Source: Clostridia bacterium
Lineage (GTDB): Bacteria; Bacillota; Clostridia; Oscillospirales; Acutalibacteraceae
Assembly: GCA_017433225.1 (NCBI GenBank)
Contig: JAFRHS010000050.1
Span: 1-60,207, forward strand
Direction: 5' to 3'
Length of the DNA: 60,207 nucleotides
The first letter of the stretch is position 1. Every line of letters starts with the position of its first letter. This document shows, piece after piece, positions 17,736-26,286 of the stretch. The notes under the pieces are model-generated. The model had not been told where the DNA came from and did no database searches. It saw nothing but the letters and a program-made list of their open reading frames with translations. The translations under genes and the position numbers were made by a program.

Positions 17736-17772
17736 AAAAAGTCAGTCGACAGTCCTTGTCGATTGACTTTTT
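17736..17772. terminator. Terminator after the Rhs island
   Basis: AAAAAGTCAGTCGACA (17736-17751) pairs along its length with TGTCGATTGACTTTTT (17757-17772), with one G-T pair and a 5-nt loop. Apart from this hairpin and one AATCGCC motif at 17629, nothing is seen in the gap 17621-17852. Confidence 0.88.
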
Positions 17773-17852
17773 ATATCTAATCCATTAAGATAACTTTCGT
17801 ATTAAACGAAACCGCGCCGGAGCCACCGGCGTATGGAGCAGGAGTGAACACA

Positions 17853-19256
17853 ATGGAAAACAACAAGAAGACCATGGATCAGATCGTCGCGCTGTGCAAG
17901 AACCGCGGGTTCATTTTCCCGGGTTCGGACATTTACGGCGGCCTCGCCAACAGCTGGGACTACGGCCCCCTCGGCGTCGAACTGAAGAACAACGTCAAAC
18001 GCGCCTGGTGGAAGAAATTCGTCCAGGAGAACAAATACAATGTCGGCCTCGATGCCGCCATCCTCATGAACTCGGAAGTCTGGAAAGCATCCGGCCACGT
18101 CGGCGGTTTCTCCGACCCGCTCATGGACTGTAAAGACTGCCATGCCCGCCACCGCGCGGACAACCTCATCGAAGACTTCGTCGAAGCGAACGGCCTCGAC
18201 GACAAGGCAGAGGCCATGACCTTCGAGGAGATGGAGCAGTACATCGCCGACCATGACATCACCTGCCCGAAATGCGGCAGCAAGAACTTCACGAACATCC
18301 GTCAGTTCAACCTGATGTTCAAGACCTTCCAGGGCGTCACGGAAGACTCCGCCGCCACCCTGTACCTGCGGCCCGAGACCGCACAGGGCATTTTCGTCAA
18401 CTTCCAGAACATCCAGCGGACCACCCGCAAAAAGGTGCCGTTCGGTGTCTGCCAGGTCGGTAAGTCCTTCCGTAACGAGATCACGCCCGGCAACTTCACC
18501 TTCCGCACCCGCGAGTTCGAGCAGATGGAACTCGAGTTCTTCTGCAAGCCCGGTACGGACCTTGAGTGGTTCGAGTACTGGCGTGGCTACTGCCGCGATT
18601 GGCTCTATTCTCTCAACATCAACGCCGAAAACCTCCGGCTACGTGACCACGAGCCGGAAGAGCTGGCGTTCTACTCCAAGGCGACCACCGACTTTGAGTA
18701 CCTGTTCCCGTTCGGCTGGGGCGAACTCTGGGGCGTTGCCGACCGTACCGACTACGACCTGACCCAGCACCAGACCTTCTCCGGTCAGGACATGGACTAC
18801 TTCGACCCGACGACCAACGAGAAGTACATTCCGTATGTCATCGAGCCGTCCCTCGGTGCCGACCGCGTGGTCCTCGCGTTCCTGTGCGAAGCTTACGACG
18901 AAGAGACCACGACCGACGCGAAGGGCAAGGAAGACACCCGCGTCGTCATGCGCTTCCATCCGGCACTGGCACCCTTCAAGGCTGCCGTCCTGCCGCTGTC
19001 CAAGAAGCTTGACGAGCAGGCCTCCGAAGTTTATGCGGAGCTGTCCAAGTACTTCATGGTGGACTACGATGTTACCGGTTCCATCGGGAAGCGGTATCGC
19101 CGCGAAGATGAGATCGGCACCCCGTTCTGCATCACCTACGACTTCGAGTCCGTCGATGACGGCTGCGTCACGGTCCGCGACCGCGACACGATGGAGCAGG
19201 TCCGTATGCCCATCACCGACCTCAAGGCTTACCTCGAGGAACGCCTGGCGTTCTGA
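17853..19256 (+). CDS. glyQS: Glycyl-tRNA synthetase, single-chain dimeric type
   Basis: This 467-residue class II enzyme charges tRNA-Gly. Conserved parts include [20 protein letters not shown] near the N-terminus, a four-Cys zinc-like site (CKDC and CPKCGS), [33 protein letters not shown], and [18 protein letters not shown]. This is the homodimeric type common in Firmicutes, not the two-subunit glyQ/glyS type. The ATG at 17853 is preferred over a GTG at 17844 because AGGAG ends 8 nt before it. No T-box fits upstream. Confidence 0.95.
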   Translation: MENNKKTMDQIVALCKNRGFIFPGSDIYGGLANSWDYGPLGVELKNNVKRAWWKKFVQENKYNVGLDAAILMNSEVWKASGHVGGFSDPLMDCKDCHARHRADNLIEDFVEANGLDDKAEAMTFEEMEQYIADHDITCPKCGSKNFTNIRQFNLMFKTFQGVTEDSAATLYLRPETAQGIFVNFQNIQRTTRKKVPFGVCQVGKSFRNEITPGNFTFRTREFEQMELEFFCKPGTDLEWFEYWRGYCRDWLYSLNINAENLRLRDHEPEELAFYSKATTDFEYLFPFGWGELWGVADRTDYDLTQHQTFSGQDMDYFDPTTNEKYIPYVIEPSLGADRVVLAFLCEAYDEETTTDAKGKEDTRVVMRFHPALAPFKAAVLPLSKKLDEQASEVYAELSKYFMVDYDVTGSIGKRYRREDEIGTPFCITYDFESVDDGCVTVRDRDTMEQVRMPITDLKAYLEERLAF

Positions 19257-19286
19257 GTGCGGCCTTCGTTCTGAAACGAAACCAGC

Positions 19287-19317
19287 AAGTCCGTTCCCTT
19301 CGGGGAACGGACTTTTT
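19287..19317 (+). terminator. Terminator of glyQS
   Basis: AAGTCCGTTCCC (19287-19298) and GGGAACGGACTT (19303-19314) form a perfect stem with a stable TTCG loop and a short T-run. The nitroreductase SD follows at once, so readthrough may feed that gene. Confidence 0.88.
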
Positions 19318-19335
19318 AGAAAGGCAGGCAACAAT

Positions 19336-19914
19336 ATGAGTTTCAAAGACCTTGTGATAAAGAACCGGAGCTATCGGGGCTATGACCATTCGCGGAAGGT
19401 CTCTCGGGAAGAGCTGCTGGAGATGGTGGACTGTGCCCGTCTCGCAGCGTCGTCCGTGAACAAGCAGCCGCTGAAGTACGTGCTGGTTTACGAGCCAGCG
19501 GAGGTGGAGGCGTTCCAGCCCCTGACGAAATGGGGGAGAGCCTTGCCGGACATGGTGCTGCCGCACCCCGGCAAAGAGCCGACCGCATTCATCGTCATCT
19601 GCCTCGACAAGACGATCAGCGAGAACGAGAAGATCTTCACCCGGGACCTTGGCATCGTCGCGCAGACCATCCTGCTGCGGGCGGTGGAGATGGGCCTCGG
19701 CGGCTGCATGATCGGGAACTTTGTGCGAGGTGAAGTGGCTGCCGCACTCGACCTGCCGGAGCACCTCGAGTCCCTGCTGGTGGTCGCGGTCGGCAAGCCG
19801 GACGAGGAGATCGTCCTGACCGACCTCCCCGAGGACGGCAACACGAACTACTACCGCGACGCCGATGACGTCCACTACGTCCCGAAGCGCGCGCTGGAAG
19901 ACATCGTGCTGTAA
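19336..19914 (+). CDS. Nitroreductase family protein
   Basis: This 192-residue FMN-dependent oxidoreductase has the family N-terminus FKDLVIKNRSYRGYD followed by LLEMVDCARLAASSVNKQPLKY, which binds the FMN phosphate. Near residue 115, ARNAxG-like GIVAQTILLRAVEMGLGGCMIG is also typical. A substrate cannot be named. The ATG at 19336 follows AGGCAG. It lies alone between two terminators. Confidence 0.88.
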   Translation: MSFKDLVIKNRSYRGYDHSRKVSREELLEMVDCARLAASSVNKQPLKYVLVYEPAEVEAFQPLTKWGRALPDMVLPHPGKEPTAFIVICLDKTISENEKIFTRDLGIVAQTILLRAVEMGLGGCMIGNFVRGEVAAALDLPEHLESLLVVAVGKPDEEIVLTDLPEDGNTNYYRDADDVHYVPKRALEDIVL

Positions 19915-19937
19915 GGACATTCGTCGACAGAAAACCA

Positions 19938-19969
19938 AAACCCCTCGGCTGGAAACAGTCGAGGGGTTT
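19938..19969. terminator. Bidirectional terminator between nitroreductase gene and lexA
   Basis: AAACCCCTCG (19938-19947) pairs with CGAGGGGTTT (19960-19969). A-rich and T-rich flanks suit both converging genes. Confidence 0.85.
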
Positions 19970-20018
19970 CGATGTATATAATGCAATTGTGTTGGGAACG
20001 CGAAGTGAAACGCGAGAC

Positions 20019-20621
20019 TCAGTTGTAGTACCGCATGGAGGCGACGACGCGGCCGAGGATTGCGACTTCATCGCAGATGATGGGCTCCATGTAGTCGTTC
20101 TCCGGCTGGAGGCGGAACTCGTCATGTTCTTTGTAGAACGTCTTGACGGTGGCTTCGTCCTCGATGAGGGCGACGACCTTGTCTCCGTTGCGGGCTTCGG
20201 GGGTCCGCTCAGCAATGATGATGTCGCCGTCGAGGATGCCGGCGTTGATCATACTTTCGCCCTTGACGCGTAGCGCGAAGTAGGTTTTGTCGGAAGACAT
20301 GGCGCCGTTGAACGGGACATAGCCTTCGATCTCTTCGACGGCGAGGATGGGCTGACCGGCGGTGACGGTGCCGAGGAGCGGGACCTGAGTGGTCTTGGTC
20401 TCCGGCAGGCCGACGTTCAGGTGGATGTTCCGCTTGAGGCCGGGGTCTCTCGTGATGTAGCCGGCCTTTTCCAGCGCGTCCAGGTTGCCCTGAACGGAGG
20501 ACGTGGACTTGAGGCCGACCGCGGTGCCGATCTCGCGGACGGTGGGCGGAACGACCGACGCCTGTGCCCGCTCGAGCAGGTATGCGTAGATGCGTTCCTG
20601 AGTCTTGTTGAGTTTATCCAT
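20019..20621 (-). CDS. lexA: LexA repressor of the SOS response
   Basis: The 200-residue protein has an N-terminal winged helix (PTVREIGTAVGLKSTSSVQG, 26-45) and a C-terminal S24 peptidase domain. The self-cleavage Ala-Gly pair is at 88-89 (TVTAGQPI), the catalytic Ser at 123 (GESMINAG) and Lys at 160 (DEATVKTF). RecA filaments trigger cleavage and derepress DNA-repair genes. Two LexA-like operators lie upstream, so it is probably autoregulated. Another good box lies before hicA. Confidence 0.96.
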   Translation of the reverse strand: MDKLNKTQERIYAYLLERAQASVVPPTVREIGTAVGLKSTSSVQGNLDALEKAGYITRDPGLKRNIHLNVGLPETKTTQVPLLGTVTAGQPILAVEEIEGYVPFNGAMSSDKTYFALRVKGESMINAGILDGDIIIAERTPEARNGDKVVALIEDEATVKTFYKEHDEFRLQPENDYMEPIICDEVAILGRVVASMRYYN

Positions 20622-20675
20622 ATGGCAGACCTCCTAAGTCTGTGCTGTGGTGAAAGCGCAGCGCAAAAGCGCCTG

Positions 20676-20689
20676 CGCACAAATGTTCG
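20676..20689. promoter_or_regulatory. LexA-like operator 1 upstream of lexA
   Basis: CGCACAAATGTTCG differs at one position from the Gram-positive box CGAACNNNNGTTCG. It lies 55 bp before the lexA start. Confidence 0.7.
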
Positions 20690-20720
20690 TAATTATGATA
20701 GCACAGGGGCGGGGAAAATG

Positions 20721-20734
20721 CAAACATTTGTTTG
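20721..20734. promoter_or_regulatory. LexA-like operator 2, lexA/divergent gene spacer
   Basis: CAAACATTTGTTTG is a symmetric 14-mer of the form xAAAC-N4-GTTTx, a weaker LexA-like site 45 bp from operator 1. It could also affect the divergent gene at 20832. Confidence 0.55.
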
Positions 20735-20797
20735 AGCTCTTCCTTTTTATATTAAAACCTTGTACAATAAGACCTTAGAAAAAGTGACTACTTGCGA

Positions 20798-20821
20798 GCC
20801 CCGACCGCGGGGCGCTGGAGG
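20798..20821 (+). promoter_or_regulatory. GC-rich hairpin beside a ribosome binding site
   Basis: GCCCCG (20798-20803) pairs with CGGGGC (20808-20813) only 3 nt before the GGAGG at 20817-20821. It may tune initiation of the next gene. Confidence 0.4.
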
Positions 20822-20831
20822 AATGAAACCC

Positions 20832-22448
20832 ATGGCATATATGAAGACCGGAGCGGTGCACGAGGCACAGACCCGCACCAAGGTGATCATCGCCGTCGTG
20901 CTGGCGGTGCTGCTGCTCGTGCTGGCGTGTGTCCTGTTCGCGGTGAAGAACCCGCGGGCCGCGACGCAGCTCGTCCTGTCCGATCAGGACTACTCGAGCT
21001 ATGTGCTTCTGAAGAACGTTCGGGGGAAAGGAGAGGTGTATCGCCCCTACCTTGCCCGGCTGACGGAAAACCGCGCCTATGACAGCGAAGGCGCGGTCTC
21101 GGTCGAACTGTCGAAGGACATGAAGGACCTCATCAACTCGGAAGAGGTGCTCGAGACGGCGCAGCGGTACGTGGAGCAGCTGAGCTTCACCATGAACACG
21201 CAGGCGCGGGGGCTCCAGTTCTCCAACGAGCTGAAACTAAACGACAACCGGCAGACCATCTTCACCCACGACCTGGCGTACCTCGCGAGCGGGATCTATT
21301 CGACGGTGCCGGAGTACGGCTACGGCTGGACCCGTCTCTTTGGCGATGCACCGGAACAGACCGACGAGCAGCTCTACCGCCAGCGCGTGCTGCAGGCGGC
21401 GCTCTCCTCGGGCGACGAGACCATCCAGAAGGCGCTCACCAAAGCGGGCAAAGCCGCGTATAAAGCGGTGAAGAAGGATGTCGAAGTGACCATCGACAAG
21501 GACCAGCAGCTGGACTTCCAGGACAAACACGCGACCGGCGAGCGGGTGAACATCCTCGTGGACCGGGAAGACGCGCAGGCGTTCCTCGACGTGTTCTTCT
21601 CGAAGCTGCAGAAAGCGAACGGCCTGAAAGACGCGGTCAACGAACAGCTCGACACGGAAGACCAGTTCGGTTCCGATGAGACCTTCTCCGCGTTCCTTTC
21701 GGCGATGGAAAATCAGTATAAAAACGCATTCCGCGACACGGGGATCTCCCGCGTGTCCTTCGACATGCTCGTTGACAAACAGAATGTCATCCACGCGTTC
21801 GACGCCCTGGTGAAACGGCAGGACGGGGACATCATCGTGAACGCCATGCTCGACGATGACGATCGCCGCGGCCCCGCCTTCCACCTGCGGGTGGGCGGCG
21901 ACACCCTCGTGAAGTTCAACGTCGAGAAGAAGACGAAGACCGCGGGCACCGTGGACTTTACCTTCGGAAACTTTGAGAACTCCGTTTCCTACAGCAACTT
22001 CGCCACGGCGGACGGCCTCGTCTACGGCACCTTCGAGTTCGCACCGATGGACGTCTCCTGGTCGAGCGACCTCGGCAAGTTCGGTCTGTTCCTGCAGACC
22101 TCGCCGAACGCCGCGACCGACGGCAGCGCCGCCGGCTTCCACCTGCTGGCCCAGACCGGGTTCTCGACCCTCGGTACCGCGACGGTGGAAGCGGATGTCA
22201 AAGACGCAGAGTACACCGGCATGGTGACGGAGGATGACATCGTCATCCATGAAGAATATAAGGATAAGGAGAAGCGGGCTCGCCGGCTGCAGTACTGGCT
22301 GGCTGACCTGCCGGAATCCGATCCTCTTTATAAGAGTGCTCTGAGACAGATCGTCCAGACCATCGTGGACGAGACGATGACCGCGGCGAAGGCTGCCGCA
22401 GCCACCGCCGATGAAACACTGAGCACAGGAGCCACACGAACCAACTGA
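20832..22448 (+). CDS. Membrane-anchored protein of unknown function
   Basis: This 538-residue protein has one N-terminal membrane helix (VIIAVVLAVLLLVLACVLFAV, about 17-37) with an inside-positive flank, then a large extracytoplasmic domain. The N-terminal 250 residues are helical; the C-terminal half alternates polar and aromatic residues and looks beta-rich (FTFGNFENSVSYSNFATADG). No catalytic motif is seen. The ATG at 20832 is preferred to one at 20823 because GGAGG ends 10 nt before it. It is divergent from lexA and followed after 24 nt by a cyclase-like gene, probably in one operon. Confidence 0.75.
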   Translation: MAYMKTGAVHEAQTRTKVIIAVVLAVLLLVLACVLFAVKNPRAATQLVLSDQDYSSYVLLKNVRGKGEVYRPYLARLTENRAYDSEGAVSVELSKDMKDLINSEEVLETAQRYVEQLSFTMNTQARGLQFSNELKLNDNRQTIFTHDLAYLASGIYSTVPEYGYGWTRLFGDAPEQTDEQLYRQRVLQAALSSGDETIQKALTKAGKAAYKAVKKDVEVTIDKDQQLDFQDKHATGERVNILVDREDAQAFLDVFFSKLQKANGLKDAVNEQLDTEDQFGSDETFSAFLSAMENQYKNAFRDTGISRVSFDMLVDKQNVIHAFDALVKRQDGDIIVNAMLDDDDRRGPAFHLRVGGDTLVKFNVEKKTKTAGTVDFTFGNFENSVSYSNFATADGLVYGTFEFAPMDVSWSSDLGKFGLFLQTSPNAATDGSAAGFHLLAQTGFSTLGTATVEADVKDAEYTGMVTEDDIVIHEEYKDKEKRARRLQYWLADLPESDPLYKSALRQIVQTIVDETMTAAKAAAATADETLSTGATRTN

Positions 22449-22472
22449 TCTGAGCTTTGAAGGGAGCCTCGT

Positions 22473-23090
22473 ATGAACATGATCGACATCTCTTCCGACC
22501 TGCTGCGGGCGGAAGTCTATCCCGGCGACCCGGAACCGCGGGTCCACGCCATCCAGCGCCTCGACAACGACGACGAGTTCGACGTGACCGCGCTGTACGC
22601 GTGCCTGCACTCCGGCACGCATGTCGACGCGCCGTCGCACGTCTTCAGCCAGATGGAGGACCCGGACTTTTACAAGACGGTGACGGACCTGCCCCTCGAG
22701 AAGTTCATTGGACCGGTCACGGTCGTGGACATTCCCCCGGGACCGCTCACCGGCCGCGAGATCGAACGGTACTTCCCGCGGTTCTCGGACCGCGTCATCC
22801 TTCGCTGCCACGGAGACTTCGAATTTTTCGCCGGAGCCGCCGACGATGTCGCTGCGCTCGGCTACCAGCTTCTCGGCTACGAGGGCCTGGCCCATGGCGG
22901 CAAGAACGAAGCGGCGTTCCACCGCGCGCTCCTCGGCGCCGGCACCGCGCTCCTCGAAGGCCTCGACCTTTCCGGCCTGAACCGCGGCGGAGACTACTTC
23001 CTCTTCGCGCCGCCGGTGAAACTCGACGGCCTCGAAGCCGCCCCATGTAGAGCTATCCTCATCGAGGACCACATCATCTGGCGGAAGTGA
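22473..23090 (+). CDS. Cyclase/kynurenine formamidase-like hydrolase
   Basis: This 205-residue protein belongs to the cyclase superfamily of metal-dependent hydrolases. The signature HSGTHVDAPSH at about residues 46-56 supplies metal-binding His and Asp residues. The N-terminal DISSDLLRAEVYPGDPEPRV and the C-terminal GGDYFLFAPPVKLDG also fit. The family includes kynurenine formamidases and polyketide cyclases, and the substrate here is unknown. The stop codon overlaps an AATCGCC motif. Confidence 0.85.
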   Translation: MNMIDISSDLLRAEVYPGDPEPRVHAIQRLDNDDEFDVTALYACLHSGTHVDAPSHVFSQMEDPDFYKTVTDLPLEKFIGPVTVVDIPPGPLTGREIERYFPRFSDRVILRCHGDFEFFAGAADDVAALGYQLLGYEGLAHGGKNEAAFHRALLGAGTALLEGLDLSGLNRGGDYFLFAPPVKLDGLEAAPCRAILIEDHIIWRK

Positions 23091-23132
23091 ATCGCCACAG
23101 GCAAGACCTAAAAGAAAACCGTTTTTAAAAGG

Positions 23133-23168
23133 AACAGGCGCTATGCCAAAACTGGCACGGCGCCTGTT
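23133..23168. terminator. Bidirectional hairpin between cyclase gene and EndoU island
   Basis: AACAGGCGC (23133-23141) with GCGCCTGTT (23160-23168), plus inner GCCA/TGGC, form a stem with an internal loop. The T-run is better on the - strand (CCTTTT). Confidence 0.65.
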
Positions 23169-23196
23169 GAGATATCAAGCGAAAACTTCGAATCGG

Positions 23197-23517
23197 TTAT
23201 GTAAGAAGTCGATTGCTTGCATATTCAACTTCTGATAATACGCTTTCTCTATCTTCCTTCGACTTGATGCGAAGGGCACGAGCCCTGATAGCGTCGACAA
23301 AGTCTTGACTTTGCGACTGTTCTGCCACATCTTCGAACACTTCGCTCATCCAGACAAACTGGTCATCTGTGATATCGTTCAAAATGAAGGAAATCGAATC
23401 GCCAATATTGGAAGATAATAAATTGGTCTGTTCTTTCCAATTTTCCATAAGCCCCATGTCATCATTCAGATGGAGAGCCAGTCGATCGTTCAATAATTTC
23501 AAATAAGCATTTTGCAT
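23197..23517 (-). CDS. Small acidic protein, candidate immunity/antitoxin for the EndoU protein
   Basis: This 106-residue acidic, mostly helical protein has no recognised motif. It lies directly after the EndoU-type gene with a TAATG one-base overlap, so the two are translationally coupled. Position, size and charge fit an inhibitor of the basic EndoU protein. That role is inference only. Confidence 0.6.
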   Translation of the reverse strand: MQNAYLKLLNDRLALHLNDDMGLMENWKEQTNLLSSNIGDSISFILNDITDDQFVWMSEVFEDVAEQSQSQDFVDAIRARALRIKSKEDRESVLSEVEYASNRLLT

Positions 23518-24023
23518 TATCTTTTCCTCCTTCTCAAAGCGGTAGACTGATCAGTATCAGGAAAAATAGTTGCGATTTTCCCATGTCTGCGGATGACACC
23601 TACGCGAACTCCCTTATAAGTGCCAAAGGTTGCAATACCATCTGCCACATGCCGATTGCGCTTTAAGTGTGCGACTTGTTCTCCGGCACGTTTGATGTCC
23701 TTTTCGCTCCAAGTCTTTGGAAACCAGGCTTGTGCGGTGCCGGAGCGCTTCTTTCGGTTTTTGTGGTTCTCTACATAACCTAGTCTAACACCATTCTTTA
23801 AAGTCGTCACGACCTTATATTTGATTCCATATTTCTCCAGTAATTCCATGCCCCGCTGCCCGTGACCGCCGCTAGCCAGCCGAATTCTCTTATAAGTTTT
23901 CCCATTTTCCTTTATTTGAGTCCACTTAAAAGAACCTTCGTTGGAATGAACTACTGCAAACTGACTTGGCGAAGTGCCACTTCCTTTAGTGTTCATGTAG
24001 CGACCGCTTTTAGTGGTTCCCAT
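23517..24023 (-). CDS. EndoU-family nuclease domain protein
   Basis: This 168-residue, very basic protein resembles bacterial EndoU toxin tails. Visible elements are SGGHGQRGMELLEKYG (His 54), ENHKNRKKRSGTAQAWFPKT (His 87, tail at 101-103), SEKDIKRAGEQVA (106-118) and GVRVGVIRRHGKIATIFPD. EndoU enzymes cleave RNA at uridines. Normally this domain caps Rhs, CDI or other polymorphic toxins; here it stands alone without signal peptide or delivery domain. It overlaps the upstream DUF4417-like gene by 14 nt and the downstream small gene by 1 nt. AT-rich DNA suggests acquisition. Confidence 0.75.
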   Translation of the reverse strand: MGTTKSGRYMNTKGSGTSPSQFAVVHSNEGSFKWTQIKENGKTYKRIRLASGGHGQRGMELLEKYGIKYKVVTTLKNGVRLGYVENHKNRKKRSGTAQAWFPKTWSEKDIKRAGEQVAHLKRNRHVADGIATFGTYKGVRVGVIRRHGKIATIFPDTDQSTALRRRKR

Positions 24024-24690
24024 TGTCTACACCTCCCTTCTTGAGGGTGATCCAGTCGGGGTAGGGAACGAATCGTGTTCGGTCCTCTAATCCATGAAAA
24101 ATTCTGTCTGGCATGGGACCATAGACCAACACGACTTCCGGCTCCAGTTCGTCAAGCATGGATTCCAAGCCATCCCGGAATAATTGCTTATCTTCGTTTC
24201 TTCGGATTTGACCGTAAGTTCCGATAGAAACAATGCTATGTTTTTCAACTCCGAGAAATGCAACTTTCTCCGGCAACACACATGTGGTGAAGGTTCGTTC
24301 ATCGCCCCAGCGGATATTTGGGACGACATACATGCCTTGTTCCTGGAGGTAATGCCCTAGCGCCCTGTTAAAATAAACATCAGCGATTTGCAAGCAGAGT
24401 GGCATATCCACGTAAAGAGATGCATCAACGGAGATGATACCGGCAAACTTTTTCAGATCTCCAATATATTGGTCCGGGTGAAGAATAAAATCAGAAAATC
24501 GTTTGTCAGCTTCGTAGAAACAGATAAGACTTTCCAGTCCGCTATCTCGATTTCGATACGAGAAAGGAACCAAACGATCGGGGAGCACAAAACGTTTCTC
24601 GCTTTTTATGATAGGTATTTCTAATATCCCGTCCATCAGGGCAGAAGCCACCCATTGGTAATTGAAGCCATCACCGTATTCAAGTTTCAT
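24010..24690 (-). CDS. DUF4417-like protein
   Basis: The 226-residue protein has features I associate with DUF4417: ISVDASLYVDMPLCLQIADV, RALGHYLQEQGMYVVPNIRW followed by GDERTF, then SIGTYGQIRRNEDKQLFRDG and VVLVYGP. The family is of unknown function and is common on phages and mobile elements. It is the first gene of the three-gene operon with the EndoU protein, so the two are likely co-produced. The assignment is by recall, not by search. Confidence 0.65.
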   Translation of the reverse strand: MKLEYGDGFNYQWVASALMDGILEIPIIKSEKRFVLPDRLVPFSYRNRDSGLESLICFYEADKRFSDFILHPDQYIGDLKKFAGIISVDASLYVDMPLCLQIADVYFNRALGHYLQEQGMYVVPNIRWGDERTFTTCVLPEKVAFLGVEKHSIVSIGTYGQIRRNEDKQLFRDGLESMLDELEPEVVLVYGPMPDRIFHGLEDRTRFVPYPDWITLKKGGVDNGNH

Positions 24691-24777
24691 AGCTAAAACC
24701 TCGTTTCAATATATTTCACCAATAGTATGCGGATTTTAGTCAGAAACTTAAATAAAAATTTTATTTTCGGATATTTA

Positions 24778-24830
24778 TGCTATAATTAGATTAAGATAGG
24801 TTCGATACGGCTTTCGATATTGCGATATTG
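24778..24830 (+). promoter_or_regulatory. Promoter and putative operator of the Xre gene
   Basis: TGCTATAAT (24778-24786) is a good extended -10. Downstream lie TTCGATA at 24801 and 24813 and a perfect tandem repeat of CGATATTG (24815-24822, 24823-24830), candidate binding sites for the regulator encoded next. The operator lies in the divergent 171-bp spacer and could also control the EndoU operon. Confidence 0.6.
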
Positions 24831-24861
24831 AACTAATAATATTGTAATAAGAGGTGACAGC

Positions 24862-25440
24862 ATGCAAATCGACTATGAAATCATTACAGAGCGTATTATA
24901 TCTATTCGAAAAGAATCTGGGCTTAATCAGGAAGAGTTTTACAATCAAGTGATCGATAGCTCCTACCATAGTTCTACGGCACAGGGAAAACAGTCGAAGT
25001 TGGAAAACGGAAAGGTTCCTTCTCTGGAAGAATTGGTTGCAATTGCAGATTATGCTCACATTACAATCGATGAGCTGGTTCGTCCAAAAGAGGATCAGAC
25101 ACTTACCGCAGATGCAAAACTGACGGTGCGAGGAATTTGCAAAGCAATCGTTCAAATATATGAGTCTACGGAATTGATTTTGGATCAACATAGTTTGGCT
25201 TTCCCTAACGTCATTTATAATGGGAAATATATTGGGGATTATGGCAAAGCGAATGCTTTGATTAGCGAATTTGTTGGAAAACTGCATACCCTCGCCGATA
25301 TCCATAAAAATGGAACCCTGCCAGATGATTCATTTCAATTGGCAATCAACGGACATCTTGCGACACTTCCCGATGTGTTGCCGGAAGAACTTTCTGAGCG
25401 CCCAAGGGTTACACCTATTATTCCAACAGAGCAAGAATAA
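24862..25440 (+). CDS. Xre-family transcriptional regulator
   Basis: The 192-residue protein has an N-terminal Xre-type helix-turn-helix (RIISIRKESGLNQEEFYNQV, then KQSKLENGKVPSLEELVAIA and DYAHITIDELV; residues 8-76). The 115-residue C-terminal domain is unknown and may sense a ligand or partner. It is divergent from the DUF4417-EndoU operon across a repeat-containing spacer, so it is the likely regulator of that module. AT-rich composition matches the island. Confidence 0.8.
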   Translation: MQIDYEIITERIISIRKESGLNQEEFYNQVIDSSYHSSTAQGKQSKLENGKVPSLEELVAIADYAHITIDELVRPKEDQTLTADAKLTVRGICKAIVQIYESTELILDQHSLAFPNVIYNGKYIGDYGKANALISEFVGKLHTLADIHKNGTLPDDSFQLAINGHLATLPDVLPEELSERPRVTPIIPTEQE

Positions 25441-25445
25441 TACTA

Positions 25446-25474
25446 TTGACAAGCCACTTTTCAGGTGGTATATT
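25446..25474 (+). promoter_or_regulatory. Promoter of infC-rpmI-rplT
   Basis: TTGACA (25446-25451), 17-nt spacer, TATATT (25469-25474). Transcription should start near 25481, leaving a leader of about 150 nt. Confidence 0.85.
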
Positions 25475-25480
25475 CTATGA

Positions 25481-25615
25481 GCAAACAAAGCAGAACAAGT
25501 TCGTTCTCACCTTGCGGACCGCAGGTCCCGGGTCAATAATGCAGACACATCGCCCGACGAGGCGGTGCGTGAAATTGCCTTATTGCGGATCGAACGTTGT
25601 TCGATCCGCTTTTTG
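25481..25615 (+). promoter_or_regulatory. L20-type leader with attenuator terminator
   Basis: The leader ends in a strong terminator: GCGGATCGAAC (25585-25595) pairs with GTTCGATCCGC (25599-25609), followed by T5. infC begins 20-25 nt later. In Firmicutes this operon is autoregulated by L20 binding such a leader; the arrangement here fits that model, but the L20-binding fold was not verified. Confidence 0.75.
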
Positions 25616-25639
25616 TTAATTGTTTGGAGGTGCTTGAAC

Positions 25640-26245
25640 ATAGCTAACAATCGAGACAACCGCGACAAGACTGAAATCAACGGAGCCATCCGTGACAAAG
25701 AAGTCCGCGTCATTTCCGCAGACGGTGAACAGCTGGGCATCATGTCTTCCCGCGACGCGCTGCGTATTGCCGAAGAGAAAAACCTGGACCTGGTCAAGGT
25801 CGCACCGCAGGCGAAACCGCCGGTGTGCAAGATCATGGACTACGGCAAGTACAAATTCGAGCAGACGAAGCGTGAGAAGGAAGCGCGCAAGAACCAGCAC
25901 ACGGTCGAACTCAAGGAAGTGCGCCTGTCTCTGAAAATCGACAAACATGACTTTGATACCAAGGTGAACAATGCCATCAAGTTCCTGAAAGCCGGTAACA
26001 AGGTCAAGGTCTCCATCCGCTTCCGCGGCCGTGAAATGGCCCACCCCGAAGCCGGTAAAGTCAACATGGAGAAGTTTGCCGAAGCCGTCAGCGAATACGG
26101 CACGGTCGAAAAGCAGCCGAAGCTCGAAGGCCGTCAGATGCTCATGTTCATCGCCGCCAACAACGCGAAGCCGCCGAAGAAGGGCAAGAAACCCCAGAAA
26201 CAGCAGGCCTCGACGGGCGATGCACCGGCTGAGAAGTCGGAGTAA
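25640..26245 (+). CDS. infC: Translation initiation factor IF-3
   Basis: This roughly 201-residue protein prevents premature subunit joining and checks start-codon choice. It contains EINGAIRDKEVRVISADGEQ, the signature KPPVCKIMDYGKYKFEQTKR and the C-terminal KVSIRFRGREMAHPEAG. No ATG or GTG lies near the SD GGAGG at 25626-25630. ATA at 25640 has ideal 9-nt spacing; TTG at 25634 has only 3 nt. A rare start is known for infC, because IF-3 represses its own non-canonical start. A Lys/Gln-rich tail ends the protein. Confidence 0.93.
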   Translation: MANNRDNRDKTEINGAIRDKEVRVISADGEQLGIMSSRDALRIAEEKNLDLVKVAPQAKPPVCKIMDYGKYKFEQTKREKEARKNQHTVELKEVRLSLKIDKHDFDTKVNNAIKFLKAGNKVKVSIRFRGREMAHPEAGKVNMEKFAEAVSEYGTVEKQPKLEGRQMLMFIAANNAKPPKKGKKPQKQQASTGDAPAEKSE

Positions 26246-26286
26246 ATCGCCACAAAACCGTCAATAAAACTTAGGAGGATATAACA

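Noticed and set aside
17773-17852. T-box leaders before glyQS, serS or leuS.
   Set aside because: The upstream gaps are too short and lack the T-box sequence and specifier hairpins.
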